The position numbers and the translations under genes were made by a program. A model generated the notes under the pieces. That model was not told where the DNA came from, ran no database searches, and saw only the letters and a program-made list of their open reading frames with translations. Shown piece after piece: positions 49,530-61,350 of a stretch of DNA of 64,000 nt (positions are counted from its first letter, which is position 1; each line of letters begins with the position of its first letter). Origin of the DNA: Epiperipatus broadwayi (taxonomy: Eukaryota; Onychophora; Udeonychophora; Euonychophora; Peripatidae); contig JAQFVV010006273.1 in the NCBI GenBank assembly GCA_028023455.1, positions 1,922,001-1,986,000 of the forward strand, written 5' to 3'.

Positions 49530-52500
49530 TATCAAAATATATAAGTAGTTTTATATATTAAAGAGAATGAGAAATCATGAGATCTTTCTGAGAGATCAGC
49601 CCAGTTAACTCCTTAGAGCAACTAAAATATAATTAACCATACATCTACTAACATTCTCAATAAGTATAAGCAATGCTCAAAAGAAATAACCAGTCATCAT
49701 TAATTATCAACAATCAAAATAAATCAATAGTCAATGTTGTGACTAGATTTGAAATGGGTCTCCTGTAGACCAGGCTAACTATTTAGCCATTGCCAGTTTA
49801 GGCAATTATTTAAACATTAATCTGGATGCATAAACTTAAGTTCTAATCCATTAGAGTATATAAAAATCAAATGCTGAAATTTAAAACACTGATCATCATC
49901 AATGCTCTGATCACTTAGTCCCATTAATGTATTGGCCAACTATAAGCTTAAATTTTGATAGAGACAAAACTAATATAAAATGTGGTGCATGGGCTTTAAA
50001 GAATATTCTTTTTATGCCAAATTAGGACAATGTTATACTGGAATGCCCCTGCACTAAATATACATCCCTTTCCATATATCAGATCATTATGCTCACATCT
50101 AGCTCATAGAACATAATCTCTATAACTGTTATTGTGATCAAGAGATGATGCAACATAATGTAATCTAAAAAGCATTTAGAACTAACTCACTAGAATAACT
50201 TTAACAATTGAATGAAAGTTTATTAATAACAATAACAAAAAAGTGAAGTTAAGGTCTATAGAATAAGGCTATACTCATATAACCTTTCTGATTTTGATTA
50301 ACATATAATAAAAATTATCACCTTGTGATTTACCTGATTAATACAAAATTCCTGTTATTACATTGATTTACAATACCTCTTAACCATATGATCATTGGCA
50401 CTGAAAATTTTCATATACAGCTTTAATTTGCTCTAAAACCACTAATTTTTACTTTATTATAGTGGATTTATGGTCATTTAAAAAAGTACCATATGATGAT
50501 ATGATGCCATTTCTAGAATTATTTTATAAGTAAAAAAACAGTAATATTTAAATTTAAAGTTATAACAAGAAGATAAGGTGGGTTTTCCAAGGTGCTGATT
50601 AGTTGTTTCTCATTTTTGACAAAAGGGAGTGCTTGTCAACAATTTTGACAGTCCTAAGTTCTTTGTTTTGATTTTCAAAATGAAAATGTATGTTCTACAG
50701 TATTTTTTTACATATTTATTATGATTTCTATAAAATATGTGTGAAAATGTAATTATTTTAGAAGAATAGTGCAGAATTTAATAAAAATTATTTCCTTTTA
50801 GATTAAAGTAAATTGAAAAAGAAATCATTTGTTTTATAATTCCTGCTATAGATTATTTTTATCAATTGTAGATATAAATTTATTTTTGAAAAAACTTTCA
50901 TTTACTTTAATCATCTGACAAATTATTAATTTGCTTTTTACAAACTAAACTAAAACAAATATAATATTAAAAGATGAATATATTTTTATTGCTGATTCTA
51001 TAATTGACCAATCAACAGTTTAGAACTTTAACTCACTCAGACAATAAAATATTTTCCAGTTAAGCACAGTGAAATGGTTAAAGTGTATACTTACAACACA
51101 TATATAGATATGTGCACAGATGTGCATTTTAGAATATACAATGAATACATTTCAATTGACATTTAACAAAATTAAAAAAAATGATTAAATTTTCCATATG
51201 AGTTCTATTTGATTAACATAAAACAAAATTCAATTTATTACATTGTGGTTTACACAGATGTTCCAATAGGTTTACTTAAACACATATATAGAATTTGCAC
51301 AAATGTGTGATATATTAATTTATTAATAGAACATATTTGAATTTATCAAAATAATAAAATTATTAATTTTTATACCATATAATTAGCATATATGTTTGGA
51401 CATGTACAAATGTGTGTACACACTTGCATTTATAATATATATTTTAATGTGTCAAAATAATAAAGTTATTAAAATGTACATTTTCATAATTAAATTCTTT
51501 GTTGAAAGTATATAACATTCACATATACATGTGTATACTGAAAAAAATGTCAGATCTTAAATGTCTACTTCTTTCTCTCTCTCTTGTTTTTTTAAAAAAA
51601 AGTCAATCAAGACAGGATTACTGTTGATTGAATAATTAGAAACATCTTTAAAGTTAAAAATATAGATTTTAAATAGTTTCACTTATTCACTTGAACAAAT
51701 ATAACAGTTCTATGAATTAAATCTTCACTTTTAGACATTTAATTTAAATAAAATTATTTACTTGTTCTTTAAAATGTTATTTCAAGAAGTTATTAAAAGC
51801 ACTTATTTCAAATTTTGTTCACATTATATATAATGTTACTTACCATCAGTCATATATACATTGATTTGGGATTCTTTGCCTATAGATACATCAGCATATG
51901 TGTAATTAATTCATAAACTAATGGTTTCTCTTGATGGAGCCAGCCTGGGATTGTCGCACCAGGAAAGGTATAATTTAGGTAACTGCAGTAATACCCCTTT
52001 TACCCAGGATTGCACATATTTTAGGCAAGCAAACTCTCTTCTAGAACACATTGGCAGTTGTGAACCACTTGAACTTGACTTATTTCTCCATGGAATTCAA
52101 ACTCCACCATTGTAAAATATAAATAAACATTTTGATTGCCCTTCTTGTAGTCTTCTATCTTCATTCTGTTTTCTGTCCTTATCTGAAGTACTATAATGGT
52201 TAGATACCTCTGGCTAGCTATAATCACTACCAACTGCTTCTCAAAATATTATTAGTCAACTCTTACAAAAACTACCAGCCAACTCTTCTCAAAAAATATT
52301 ATGCAAAATAAACTATCTTTTATCAACTCTTTTTATAAAGTGAGCTGAGGAGACAAAAATATATTAACTTAAAACTGTTTTTTTTTTAATTAAAAACAAT
52401 TCTAATCCCTTCAAAGCATAATCAAGTTTTTATTTAAAAAAGATTTCTAATTAGAAATTTTGTTAAATTAATTAAAAAGATTTCAAAATAGGTAATATAA

Positions 52501-52770
52501 AATTTTACAATTATCAGTTTAACATGCTTATTTTTAATTTCAAAATCAGAATATAAAAATATTTATTAGACTTTTTAACTATTTATTTCATAACGAAATG
52601 TTTATTTTAAATTCAGAATTATTTAATCTTTTACTATGATTATTTATTCCAGGAAGTATAAAAAATATCTACAAAAATTTTTGTCTGTGTTTATTTCTTT
52701 TTTTTCCAACTTTATACATATTTGTGCACACACACTACATTATTGTGGGCTGTGTAACAGAAGAATTATA
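49530..52770. repeat. Segmental duplication, copy 2
   Basis: This is the counterpart of 45550-48760. It lacks the hammerhead foldback (empty site at about 51464-51495) and the 39-bp duplication. It contains an extra segment at about 50400-51090 with no match in copy 1. The relic exon is at 51844-52235. Confidence 0.85.
51844..52235 (-). pseudogene. Unrecognised exon-like relic, segmental copy 2
   Basis: This minus-strand counterpart of 47819-48200 reads CSYLNYTFPGATIPGW, then QEKPLVYELITHMLMY, ending at a GTAAGT donor (51843-51838). Upstream is LYFTMVEFEFHGEISQVQVV in another frame. Differences from copy 1 include both silent and replacement changes plus a one-base indel near 51995. Function unknown. 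Confidence 0.4.
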
Positions 52771-53019
52771 ATATATATGTATAGCATTACAATATTAGCC
52801 AAAAAATACAAAATTTTTTCCACTATCATGGTTTCATTTATTAACAAATAGATCTTTTCAAGTGAAATTCAACTAAACATACAACATATATACAAAAGAT
52901 AATATCCTTCTATCATTCACTTCAAAAACCAAGTTCCTTTAACATCAAAAGATGTCTTCATGAGATTGGTGGCATTAGATTTAAATAATTTTATCATCAA
53001 AGTTTTTTATTTTTTTTTC

Positions 53020-53250
53020 TCAATTCACTTCTTTCATAAAAGATAATTTCTACATTGTCAAATAATATTTTATGATCTGCATACAGTTCTTGAATATACA
53101 AAGCTGAGTTTTGATATCTATTTTTAACTTAACTCTTATGAAGTTTAACTCTTTCATTAAGACTTAATTTACTCTGATCTACATAAATTTTATGACGACT
53201 GCAAGGAATATTATAAACTATTCCAGGAATAGATTTGCAATCAATTGGCT
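53020..53250 (-). pseudogene. PLE GIY-YIG endonuclease relic
   Basis: On the minus strand SIPGIVYNIPCSRHKIYV then DQSKLSLNERVKLHK correspond to the V-Y and (Y-I-G-like) Y-V halves of the GIY-YIG signature, followed by the conserved Arg and His segment. DHKILFDNVEIIFYERSE matches the later part. At least one stop interrupts it. It belongs to a different PLE lineage from those at 18, 22 and 38 kb. Confidence 0.65.
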
Positions 53251-53289
53251 GTTTAGAATATACATTTATTAAAAGAAAAAAATATTTTG

Positions 53290-53720
53290 TGGACTTTTGA
53301 ATAGAGAATTAAGAAAAAGATAAATGCTATGTGTGGAGTGTACTATTGTATGACTATGAAACATGAACAGTTAAAAATAAAATTAGGAACTCATTGGAAG
53401 CCTTTGAGATGTGGACATGGAAAAGAAAGGGAAAAATCAGTTGGATGAATAAAATAAATGTTTTGAAAAAAGCAAATGAATAAAGAAGATTCATTGACTA
53501 AATTAAAAAAAACTGGATTGGATCAATATTAAGAAGAAAGTATAGTTTAATAAAAGATGTTTTGGAGGGAATGGTGAGTAAAAGCAAAAAGAAAGGAAGG
53601 AAAAGGTTGACATTGGTGGATGATATAAAAAATAGAAGAATTATGTGAAATTGAAGAACTGGGCAGTGAAGAGAATGAAGTGGAAAAATGAATGAATTGA
53701 TATGACTACTCTCTGGACAT
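53290..53720 (+). pseudogene. LINE reverse transcriptase C-terminal fragment
   Basis: In broken plus-strand frames the sequence reads EMWTWKRKGKISWMNKINVL, KKNWIGSILRRKYSLIKDVL, EGMVSKSKKKGRKRLTLVDD. This is the typical tail of many non-LTR retrotransposon polymerases (ISW..., IG.ILRR, EG...G.GR.R...DDI). Several stops and shifts are present. The clade cannot be decided from this part. Confidence 0.75.
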
Positions 53721-53944
53721 GTCTATGAAACAAAATATATTGATATGTAAGTTGTATGTTCAGTTGAATTTTACTTGAAAAGGTCCATTTGTTAATAGAT
53801 GAAAGTATGATTATGGAAGAATTTTAGTAAATTTTGTTTTTTGGCTAGTATTATGTTATATGAATTTCTTTTTTATTAATAATTACTAGTATAAAATGAA
53901 GCAGTATTTAACACATAAACACACACACACATATATATATATAT

Positions 53945-54160
53945 ATTGTACTGGTCAAAATATGTTTATCCATTAACATGAGCTGGAACTCACAAAATGT
54001 ACTTCAAACACAGTCAAGCCTGAGATTTAGATCAGGGACCAACCTGAATTCGAACCCATTTTTCCAAGCTCATATGAAACACCTAATGGATAACATAATG
54101 ATGGCACATGAGAATTTAATTTAAATCCGACCCACTAGCAGAGCAGAGAAGACAATGAGA
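53945..54160 (-). mobile_element. SINE-like repeat, family B, copy 2
   Basis: Reverse complement of 37256-37492 with moderate divergence. The B-box equivalent is GGGTTCGAATTCAGG on the minus strand (about 54042-54056). It is preceded by (AC)n/(AT)n at 53921-53946. Confidence 0.7.
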
Positions 54161-54394
54161 CTCAATATTAACTAAATTAAAATTTGCATATACTTAGCTG
54201 TTGGTGTGGAAGTGGAGAAAAGGAATTTGAACTACTCAAATAAGTGTAGACAATAAAATAGTTTAATATAATGATAAATTATTTACATTAAGATGTGCAT
54301 GAATGAGCAGTCTGCTAAGCAATGGATAATTACATATTGTCATTCACATTATTATATCTCATATGCTCTTTATTAATTAATACTATATATACAT

Positions 54395-54545
54395 TTACAC
54401 ACATCTTTGGTGGATGCGGTATTATGATGCCAATCAATTATTAAAAAGATTACATAAGATTGCCTATTAATGCTTTTATATATGGTTCTGAAACATGGTG
54501 ACTAACAACTTTGGGGAGCATTCCGAGATTCATTATATATATAAG
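54395..54545 (+). pseudogene. Short LINE reverse transcriptase fragment
   Basis: LPINAFIYGSETW at about 54463-54510 matches the conserved L-P-x-x-x-Y-G-x-E-T-W motif found late in many LINE polymerases. It is followed by a stop where such proteins usually continue. It may belong to the same LINE family as 53290-53720. Confidence 0.6.
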
Positions 54546-55616
54546 AAAACTATTTCCATGCCATTATGGTCATGAAAATAAATAAAACATATTTGAAAAT
54601 TACATTTAATTTTATGACAAAAAATTTATTTAAAAAAACATTTAAAAGACAGAATGCTTGATTTTCCCCAAAGGCAGGTTCTCTTAAATACAGAAACCCT
54701 AAATTACAGAAACCCTAAATTACAATGGCGGAATTGTATAAGACTGAAATAAATTTAATTAATAAAACTAGAAGTAGTTGGCATTTATATATATATATAT
54801 ATATATATTGAGCAGAGCACAATTTTAATACTATTACAGCACTAAAATTAGGTCATAAGCAAAAGAAATAATAATACAAAGTTTGATGGTACTGACATAA
54901 TGGCAAAGAATTATGAGAAAAAGGTAGTGCTTCTGGATGAAAACAAAGTCTAAGACCATCTTGGGAAGTGCTTAGAGAAAAGTGAATAAGGCATGCTGTG
55001 GATATCACCGACATTAATTTATCATCCATTATATTTTATGGGGATGTTAATAATCTTACTTCATGGAGATTTAGTAAAAAAAAAGATTTTTAGAAATGAA
55101 GCTTGCCAGGTTGCATGAGATTGGCATATTAATAATAACTAAAATAGACATATAAAATCAAGTAATAAATACATATAAATAAATGACCACACCAAAATTA
55201 AAGAAAATTAGAGCATATGAGAAAGAATTAAATTTATAGAAATAATTTTGAGAGCAATTTATTTATTATATATTAGAAATAATGTTAAATGATACATTAG
55301 GAGAAGTCTTGATAATAGAGTTTGAGATTAATTAGACTAGCTTTACTTGTGGCTTGAAAATTTACCTTGCACCATTTTAAGAGTCCATGTTTGAAAGTCT
55401 GCTCATGCATGGCACTTAGTTCTTAAATAACAGCAAGCTTTTATTCAGCATTTCACAATTCTCCAGTCAGGCTTTTACTTCGATCCAGGGCAGCAGTTAG
55501 ATGATACCTTAGCAGAAAAAAGACCCAAAAGGGTCTAAAAGATGATTGGCATCTACTCTATCATTATCTTAGATTTCAAAGTTGCATGGAGTATTGATGA
55601 CAACACACTTCTCTCA

Positions 55617-55718
<102 letters not shown>

Positions 55719-55725
55719 TATATAT

Positions 55726-56900
55726 AACATTTCACAATTATATGATGTAAATAAACTATTTTTTGGATTAAACTTTTATTATTTTGTATTAATTCCCAAT
55801 ATTTTGATGAAATAACATCCATCGTTGTCAAGGTCAAGTTTTTTTTAAAGATCTATTAGATCTCAAGTAGTAACAGGATTAAGTGTAAAGTAAAGAATGA
55901 TATTGAGTGTGAAGTAGTTGAGTATTCAGAATATGCAGATTAACAAAATGTTTATTTTCTTTAGCTTCCCCATTAATTGGTATTAAAAAAAAGATATAAA
56001 AGAAGTGGGCTCCATAAGGCTGGAATATGTTGTGCTTCATCAGCTTTATTTAAACCAGTTGGTTTTTTTAATATTTCAATTGACTCCTTCACGGTTCTCA
56101 AATTATACTGTTTCAAATTAGCAACTACTTTAGCATTATCAAAATCATATTTGCAAACAGTTTCTAAAAATGTTAGGTAGTTTATCTTATATTAAAGGAG
56201 TTAATGATAAGATTAGTAAAATACTATCTAATTTTAAAATAAAAACTACTGTTTTTTCTAACAAAAAATGATTTTTTCCCATAAACCAAATGATAAAATA
56301 CTTTTGGAATAGCAGGATGTTTATGAAATTCCATATTTACAGTGCTCAAAAAGCTATGTAGGTCAATCCAATAGATGAATTGATATAAAAATTAAAGAAC
56401 ATAAAAAGGTCTTCAATCAGAAGTTAAATACCTTAGCTTTTAGTTCATATTTTTTAGAAATTTGTCACAAACTTGCTTTTGATAATGTTAAAATATTTGC
56501 TAATTTGGAAAAGTATGATTTCAGAATGATGATGGAGTCTATTGCAATATTAAAAAGTGCAAATGATTTAAGTAATGCTGATGAAGCACAAGGTATGCCA
56601 GCCTTGTGAAGACCACTTATTTTATTTCTTTTTTCTAATAAAAACTTGAAATATATATATTTTTTCATTCAATTTGAAGTAAATTATTGGTGAAACTGAA
56701 GAAAATAAACATTTTGTTAATTCAATACTCTGAATTCTCATCTACTTCATGCTCAATTTCATTTTTTACTTCAAACTCAATCTCATTACTATTTGAGATT
56801 TAAAGGGTTTTTTTTTTAAAAAAAAATTTGATTTTAACAATAACAGATATTATTTCATTGAAACATTGGGAATTAATATAAAATAATACATGGATTATAT
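55726..56900. mobile_element. PLE foldback with GIY-YIG remnants (same family as 18-19 kb)
   Basis: The arms, about 55726-56250 and about 56370-56900, are inverted. The outer part matches as AACTTTTATTATTTTGTATTAATTCCCAAT on the left and its complement near 56860-56890. The minus strand of the left arm and the plus strand of the right arm encode the same C-terminal endonuclease region. Near 56850-56870 TTTCATTGAAACATTGGG resembles the GAAAC end of the other families. The arms differ considerably from each other and many stops are present. Confidence 0.8.
56320..56640 (+). pseudogene. PLE GIY-YIG endonuclease relic (right arm)
   Basis: In broken frames VYEIPYLQCSKSYVGQSN (56311-56365) contains V-Y and Y-V-G-Q-S, a clear GIY-YIG signature. 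It is followed by KIKEHKKVFNQKLNT and later LEKYDFRMMMESIAILKSAN, matching the region seen at 18.1 kb. The minus-strand frame at 56668-56465 is its shadow. Confidence 0.75.
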
Positions 56901-56956
56901 ATTTCACTTGATGGTATTACTTTTAAAACCATTATGTTGCCTTTCTTATATACTGT

Positions 56957-57292
56957 CTCCTGAACTGAATATAATCAATTTAATAGACAACTATATAATT
57001 AAAATAAAAATTTATTTCCATCAAATCGACTTTGGTTCAAAATTGAACCTTATCAAGATGTTACAAAAAAAATGGGTATTAAAAAAAAGGGTATTAAATA
57101 AAAATTGAAAAATATGAAAACATTTTTTAGGGTTGGGATTGGCCAATAGAGGGTTTTCTAATCACGTGACATTTTTTAAATTATTGTAACATCTTGACAA
57201 GATTCAACTTTGAACGAAAGTCAATATCATGGAAATAAATTTTTATTTTAATTATGTAGTTGTCTATTAAATTGATTATATTCAGTTCAGGA
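56957..57292. mobile_element. PLE-end foldback with hammerhead-like motif in each arm
   Basis: Arms 56957-57066 and 57186-57292 are inverted. On the right arm CTTGACAA (57193-57200), stem GATTCA/TGAACG and AAAGTC follow each other. The left arm (minus strand) has CTTGATAA, a perfect 6-bp stem GGTTCA/TGAACC, and AAAGTCG. These are degenerate forms of CUGANGA-stem-GAAA-GUC. The 120-bp centre has no coding sequence. Confidence 0.72.
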
Positions 57293-57974
57293 GAAAGAAT
57301 GATTATATATATATATCATAATGAAATATGGACTGAGTACTACATTGAGGCATAAAATTATGTGTAAAGGTAAATGCAGATGAAACTGTGGAGAAGGCAA
57401 TGCAATGAATCACTCATAAGGAGGTATTAAGTGTTAGATCAGAAACATGAATAATCGCACTTGTGCACAAGATTGAGAAGGAAATCAATTTTAGGGAAAT
57501 AAGAATGATTATCTATTTTAATATAATTTTATTTATAGATTTATATATTCTATCTTTTAGTATAGTTTATTTTATAGCATAAGTCCTGATATTATATAGG
57601 ATTTGTACTTCTGAAATGATTTTTTTTTCAAAGTAAACATAATTAAGATGTATATATAACTAAAAGTTTGCTGGATCCATATAATAATAACTATCACATC
57701 CAGTAATAAATAATATCAACTTAAATATAAAATAGTATATAAGCTTATCTCATAAGATATACTACAAAATACTCTTTGGGGTACTATCTTGAAAACTAAT
57801 AGCTTCTGAGAAATAATTTCCAATCCTTCATGGAGTCACATAACTACATTAGGATAACAAAACATTAAAAGAATGAATTTAGGCATACATTTCACTTGAT
57901 GAATGACCCATTTAGTTTTACAATATAACAATAATTTTGATGCACAATACAGGCTAATAATTGTCTTCCAAAAG

Positions 57975-58145
57975 ATTGTAAAATACCTAAAAAGAGGCCA
58001 GATATGAGATGGATGGGTGAAATAAAAGAAAGTTGATAGAATAATGTGAAGGAGAGAGGCTAGAAGTTGGAGAAGATAAATTGAACTTGGAGAGACCTTC
58101 ATCCTGAAGTGGATCTATGGTGGTTGAAAATGATGATGATGAATC
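57975..58145 (+). pseudogene. LINE 3' end fragment
   Basis: LKRGQI, MGEIKES and a Trp-rich end (in shifted frames W-x-R-D-L-H-P, then a GATGATGATGAAT run) resemble the last residues and the short-repeat tail of non-LTR elements such as that at 53290-53720. The similarity is weak. Confidence 0.4.
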
Positions 58146-58351
58146 CTCTTCCTCTTCAAATTTTTTTTATTGAAATATTAATAGAATATGTCCATCTAAA
58201 CATCACGTGATCATCATTTCTTATGCTTGCTTATAACTTATTAAAACAGCAAAAATCTCTATATGTATTGCCACTTAATGCAAGCCAGAGTAATCAATGG
58301 ATTCCAGAAGGCTTGCACATAAAATGCCCATCTAGTGCCTACTCATACAAT

Positions 58352-58394
58352 ATCGCCAGACTAGTTTCTGGCTTGTGGCCTTTGTCAGTGAGGA
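58352..58394 (-). ncRNA. Hammerhead ribozyme core (left arm)
   Basis: On the minus strand CTGACAA (58388-58382, one change from CUGANGA) is followed by stem II GGC-CACAA-GCC, then an extra A and GAAA (58368-58365). C-UA-G-U-C (58364-58359) is a one-pair helix III and cleavage site. Downstream TGG pairs with the upstream CTCA as a short stem I. Confidence 0.62.
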
Positions 58395-59190
58395 GCCTTG
58401 GATCTGAGAGCAGTATACCTAGATCTTAGGATCTAATGCAACCCTCCAGCAGCCACCTTTTTATCCCTAATTAACTATAAAACTATGAGTCTTTGCTGTA
58501 AAAAAACAACAACCATGAGTCTTAAATTGAAAACACTATAATATTTTCAATCCAAGCTCATTAGCTTATATAGTTATATAGGTCCAAACTCAGTTCAGTA
58601 CCCATACATTTTGGTGTCTATGGTTCTTTGATAACCATAATCACCACTATCCTATTAAGCAGGATTGGTTTTAAGCCAATAAACATCATATGATCACCAT
58701 TTCTTATGCTTGCTTATAACTGTTATTAAAACAGGCAATCGTATTGCCACTCAATGCAAGCCAGAGTAATCAATGGATATTGGATGAGTAGGCACTAGAT
58801 GATGATTTTATGCACAAGCCTTTTGGCATCCATTGATTACTCTGGCTTGTATTGAGTGGCAATATGTATAGAGAGTTTTGCCTGTTTTAATAATAGTTAT
58901 AAGAAAGCATAAGAAATGATGATCATGTGATGTTTATTAGCTTAAAACCAATCCTGATTAATAGGATAATGGTGGCTATGGTTATCAAAGAATCAAAGAC
59001 ACCAAAATGCATGGGTACTGAACTGAGTTCAGACCTACATGACTATATAAGCTAATGAGCTTGGATTGAAAATATTATGGTGTTTTCAATTTAAGACTCA
59101 TAGTTTTGTAGTTAAGTAGAGATAAAAGGTGGCTGCTGGAGGATTACATTAGATCCTAAGATCTAGGTGCAGTGTTCTCAGATCCAAAGC

Positions 59191-59232
59191 TCATCACTGA
59201 CGAAGGCCACAAGCCAAAAACTAGTCTGGGAA
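59191..59232 (+). ncRNA. Hammerhead ribozyme core (right arm)
   Basis: CTGACGA (59197-59203) fits CUGANGA. Stem II is GGC/GCC (59205-59207 with 59213-59215). The left arm's GAAA has become AAAA (59217-59220), and C-UA-G-U-C (59221-59226) follows, with predicted cleavage after 59226. Each arm has one damaged core position, and it is a different one in each arm. Confidence 0.62.
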
Positions 59233-59345
59233 TATTGGATGAGTAGGCACTAGATGGGGATTTTATGCACAAGTCTTTTGGCAGCCATTGATTACTCTGG
59301 CTTGCATTGAGTGGCAATACGTATAGAGAGTTTTGCCTGTTTTAA

Positions 59346-60464
59346 TATATCCATCTCAGGTATAATTAATAGCTATTGCCATAATTATAAAAGACACGGA
59401 TTTTTTAAATCTTAAGTAAAAAAAATTATTTAAAAAAAAGTTAGCAATAAAAATTGAATAAATTAAATTTTTTTAAGCAATAACAATAATTATTGAAGTA
59501 GGAGTTAACGTTTCAAATAGTTAGAAATATCTTTGTTTTATTGAGAACCAGAAAATTACTTTTTATCTAACCTTTGCAAAATTAATTTCATAATAAATAA
59601 ATAGTTTAAGAGGTTAAAGAAAAGTGGGTCTGATAATTGCAGAAAAATAGAGAGAAAAAGCAGATAGGTTACTAACATTTTTAATTTCATTTATCTACTG
59701 TACTTTATTTATTCATCTCACATCCATAGCATAAATATCGTTAATAATATATTGTGTTTTGTGTGAGAAAACTTATCTCGGTTGAAATAAATATATTTAA
59801 AACAACAAAATATTGCAAAGAAATATGATATCTCATCTAGAAAAGAATACTATCCAAGGTCAACTGATTACAAGTACACAAATTAATCAACTCAAACACA
59901 AGATCAAAAAACATCACCTTATTAGCTGACAAATCTCATGTATCTTTTATATATAAACATCTTTAGAAACATATACTTCCTATCAAAAAAAAATTTTCAT
60001 CTCTGCTATATATATATAGATCTTTGGAAACATATTTTATTGACAAAATAAAAGAATTTATCATTTTTATTGCATACTATCTAAATTAATCCAGTGATGT
60101 CATCAAAGGAATTTTTATCTTCAAAAGAAGTCAAACATTTGATGGATCGATGCTTCATCCATTTCTATCTCTTATAAAATCAATATGACTAAAATTAATA
60201 TCAAATCTCAGACTGTACTAAGACATAATAATCGATATGTAATCAGATTTTAAAATATATTTCTTCCAAAAATGTGCAACCTCATTTCAAACATACTGAT
60301 CACTAAAATTGCATATGCATAGATTTATGTAAGATATACTTTTATTCATTTGAATAATAAAAATGATTTTTTTTTAAAAAATTATTTTTTTAACAAATAA
60401 CGTTTTTTTTATAAAAATTTTAATATCAGTTCATGCACATATATTTTCTATAGGATTTAAGGCA
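59346..60464. other. AT-rich stretch, nothing recognised
   Basis: Long A/T runs and no protein-like frame. The downstream end of the hAT transposase would be expected here but cannot be followed. Confidence 0.5.
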
Positions 60465-61270
60465 TTAAAATCGTTGTATATCATTATCATTTTCATCCAT
60501 TAAATTTTTGTTAATATTTTCACACAATTTAAAAAATACATTATTTTTTGATTTTCTATTCCATCTGCTGAAATTTGCGTTAGTGTTATCGGCTCCATAA
60601 GCAATACATTTGCTAGAATCAATATTAAATTCTTTGAAACTATTTGCTATTAAATTATAAATAGCATCTGATGTTTTATTTGGTAAATTATAAATTTTAA
60701 GTAACTTTACTTGAATTCCATTTTCTTTGGAATAATAACATACAGTCAAGGGGAACATTTAGTTGCATTTTGGTTACTTGCATCCATGGATATACTGAAG
60801 AACTTAATGTTTAAATCGTTTTTCAGTTGTTCTTCGCAGTATGGTCCCAATACTTGTGTAATTAACATGGTAGTTTTAGTTTGTCCACATGAAAATTTTT
60901 GCACAATCTTTGAATCCAGAAAAATCATTCTAAATAAATTATTAGCACAGTCTGCTGAATGAAATATTAGATGGTGCTGAACAATATAATATCCTGATAT
61001 TAACTTACTTGCTGCAATGCTGTCTCCTTCTGCACTTTCTGTTTTATATATGAAACAGTCTAGTTTTTTCAATGTTGATGCTCCTGAGAAATGTGTTTTG
61101 TGTTTCTCAACGTTTATATGAATTTTTATTTCAGATTTGCCACTGTGTGAAACACCAATGTAAACATTACACAATTCACATTTTGATTCATAATCATTGT
61201 GTTCTTTTTTTTAAATAAAACTCCATTCCTGTGTACATTCATCATTGTAAGTACACTTCCTCTTTGGCAT
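60465..61270 (-). pseudogene. hAT-type DNA transposase, N-terminal half, frameshifted
   Basis: The start is ATG at 61270 (MPKRKCTYNDECTQEW). A frameshift in the T run at 61206-61213 follows, then the frame 61174-60746 with CELCNVY..KIHINVEKHK, which looks like a degenerate BED-type zinc finger (C-x2-C ... H-x4-H). Later comes FFSISMDASNQNATK, the S-D-A-S-N block with the first catalytic aspartate of hAT transposases. One missing base near 60752 shifts the frame to 60758-60465, which has YSKENGIQVKLLKIYNLP and CIAYGADNTNANFS, the A-D-N-x-N motif with the second aspartate. The protein ends at about 260 residues, whereas hAT transposases are usually 500-700. It is therefore truncated and inactive. 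A cut-and-paste enzyme is implied; terminal repeats were not found. Confidence 0.85.
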
Positions 61271-61350
61271 GTTGTCTATTGTTTTAGGTTATTAATATTT
61301 CTTTTAATTTTATTACTGCAGAAAATTAATATTAATAAAAACTAGCAAAA

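Larger units (their letters stand above)
52785..53858. mobile_element. Foldback-bounded PLE relic containing a LINE fragment
   Basis: Outer arms at about 52785-52895 and 53745-53858 are inverted copies (AATA.TAGCCAAAAAA, CTATTAACAAATGGAC, TTTTCAAGTAAAATTCAACT and their complements). Inside, the left half carries a minus-strand GIY-YIG relic and the right half a plus-strand LINE C-terminal relic. The LINE piece therefore seems to have been inserted into, or captured by, the PLE pair. Confidence 0.75.
58195..59345. mobile_element. Retrozyme-like palindrome of hammerhead-delimited units
   Basis: Two oppositely oriented copies meet at about 58775-58783. The right copy (plus) runs from about 58774 through one full unit of about 453 bp to the hammerhead cleavage site after 59226. 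It then continues with about 118 bp that repeats the start of the unit (GGATGAGTAGGCACTAGATG at 58782 and 59237). The left copy (minus) has the same layout, with its cleavage site at 58359/58358. Unit plus partial repeat of the unit, each beginning at a hammerhead cleavage point, is the arrangement expected from reverse transcription of a self-cleaved multimeric or circular RNA. There is no ORF. Confidence 0.82.

Noticed and set aside
57836-58102. 88-codon minus-strand frame
   Set aside because: It is the antisense of the LINE 3' end relic on the plus strand and has no independent support.
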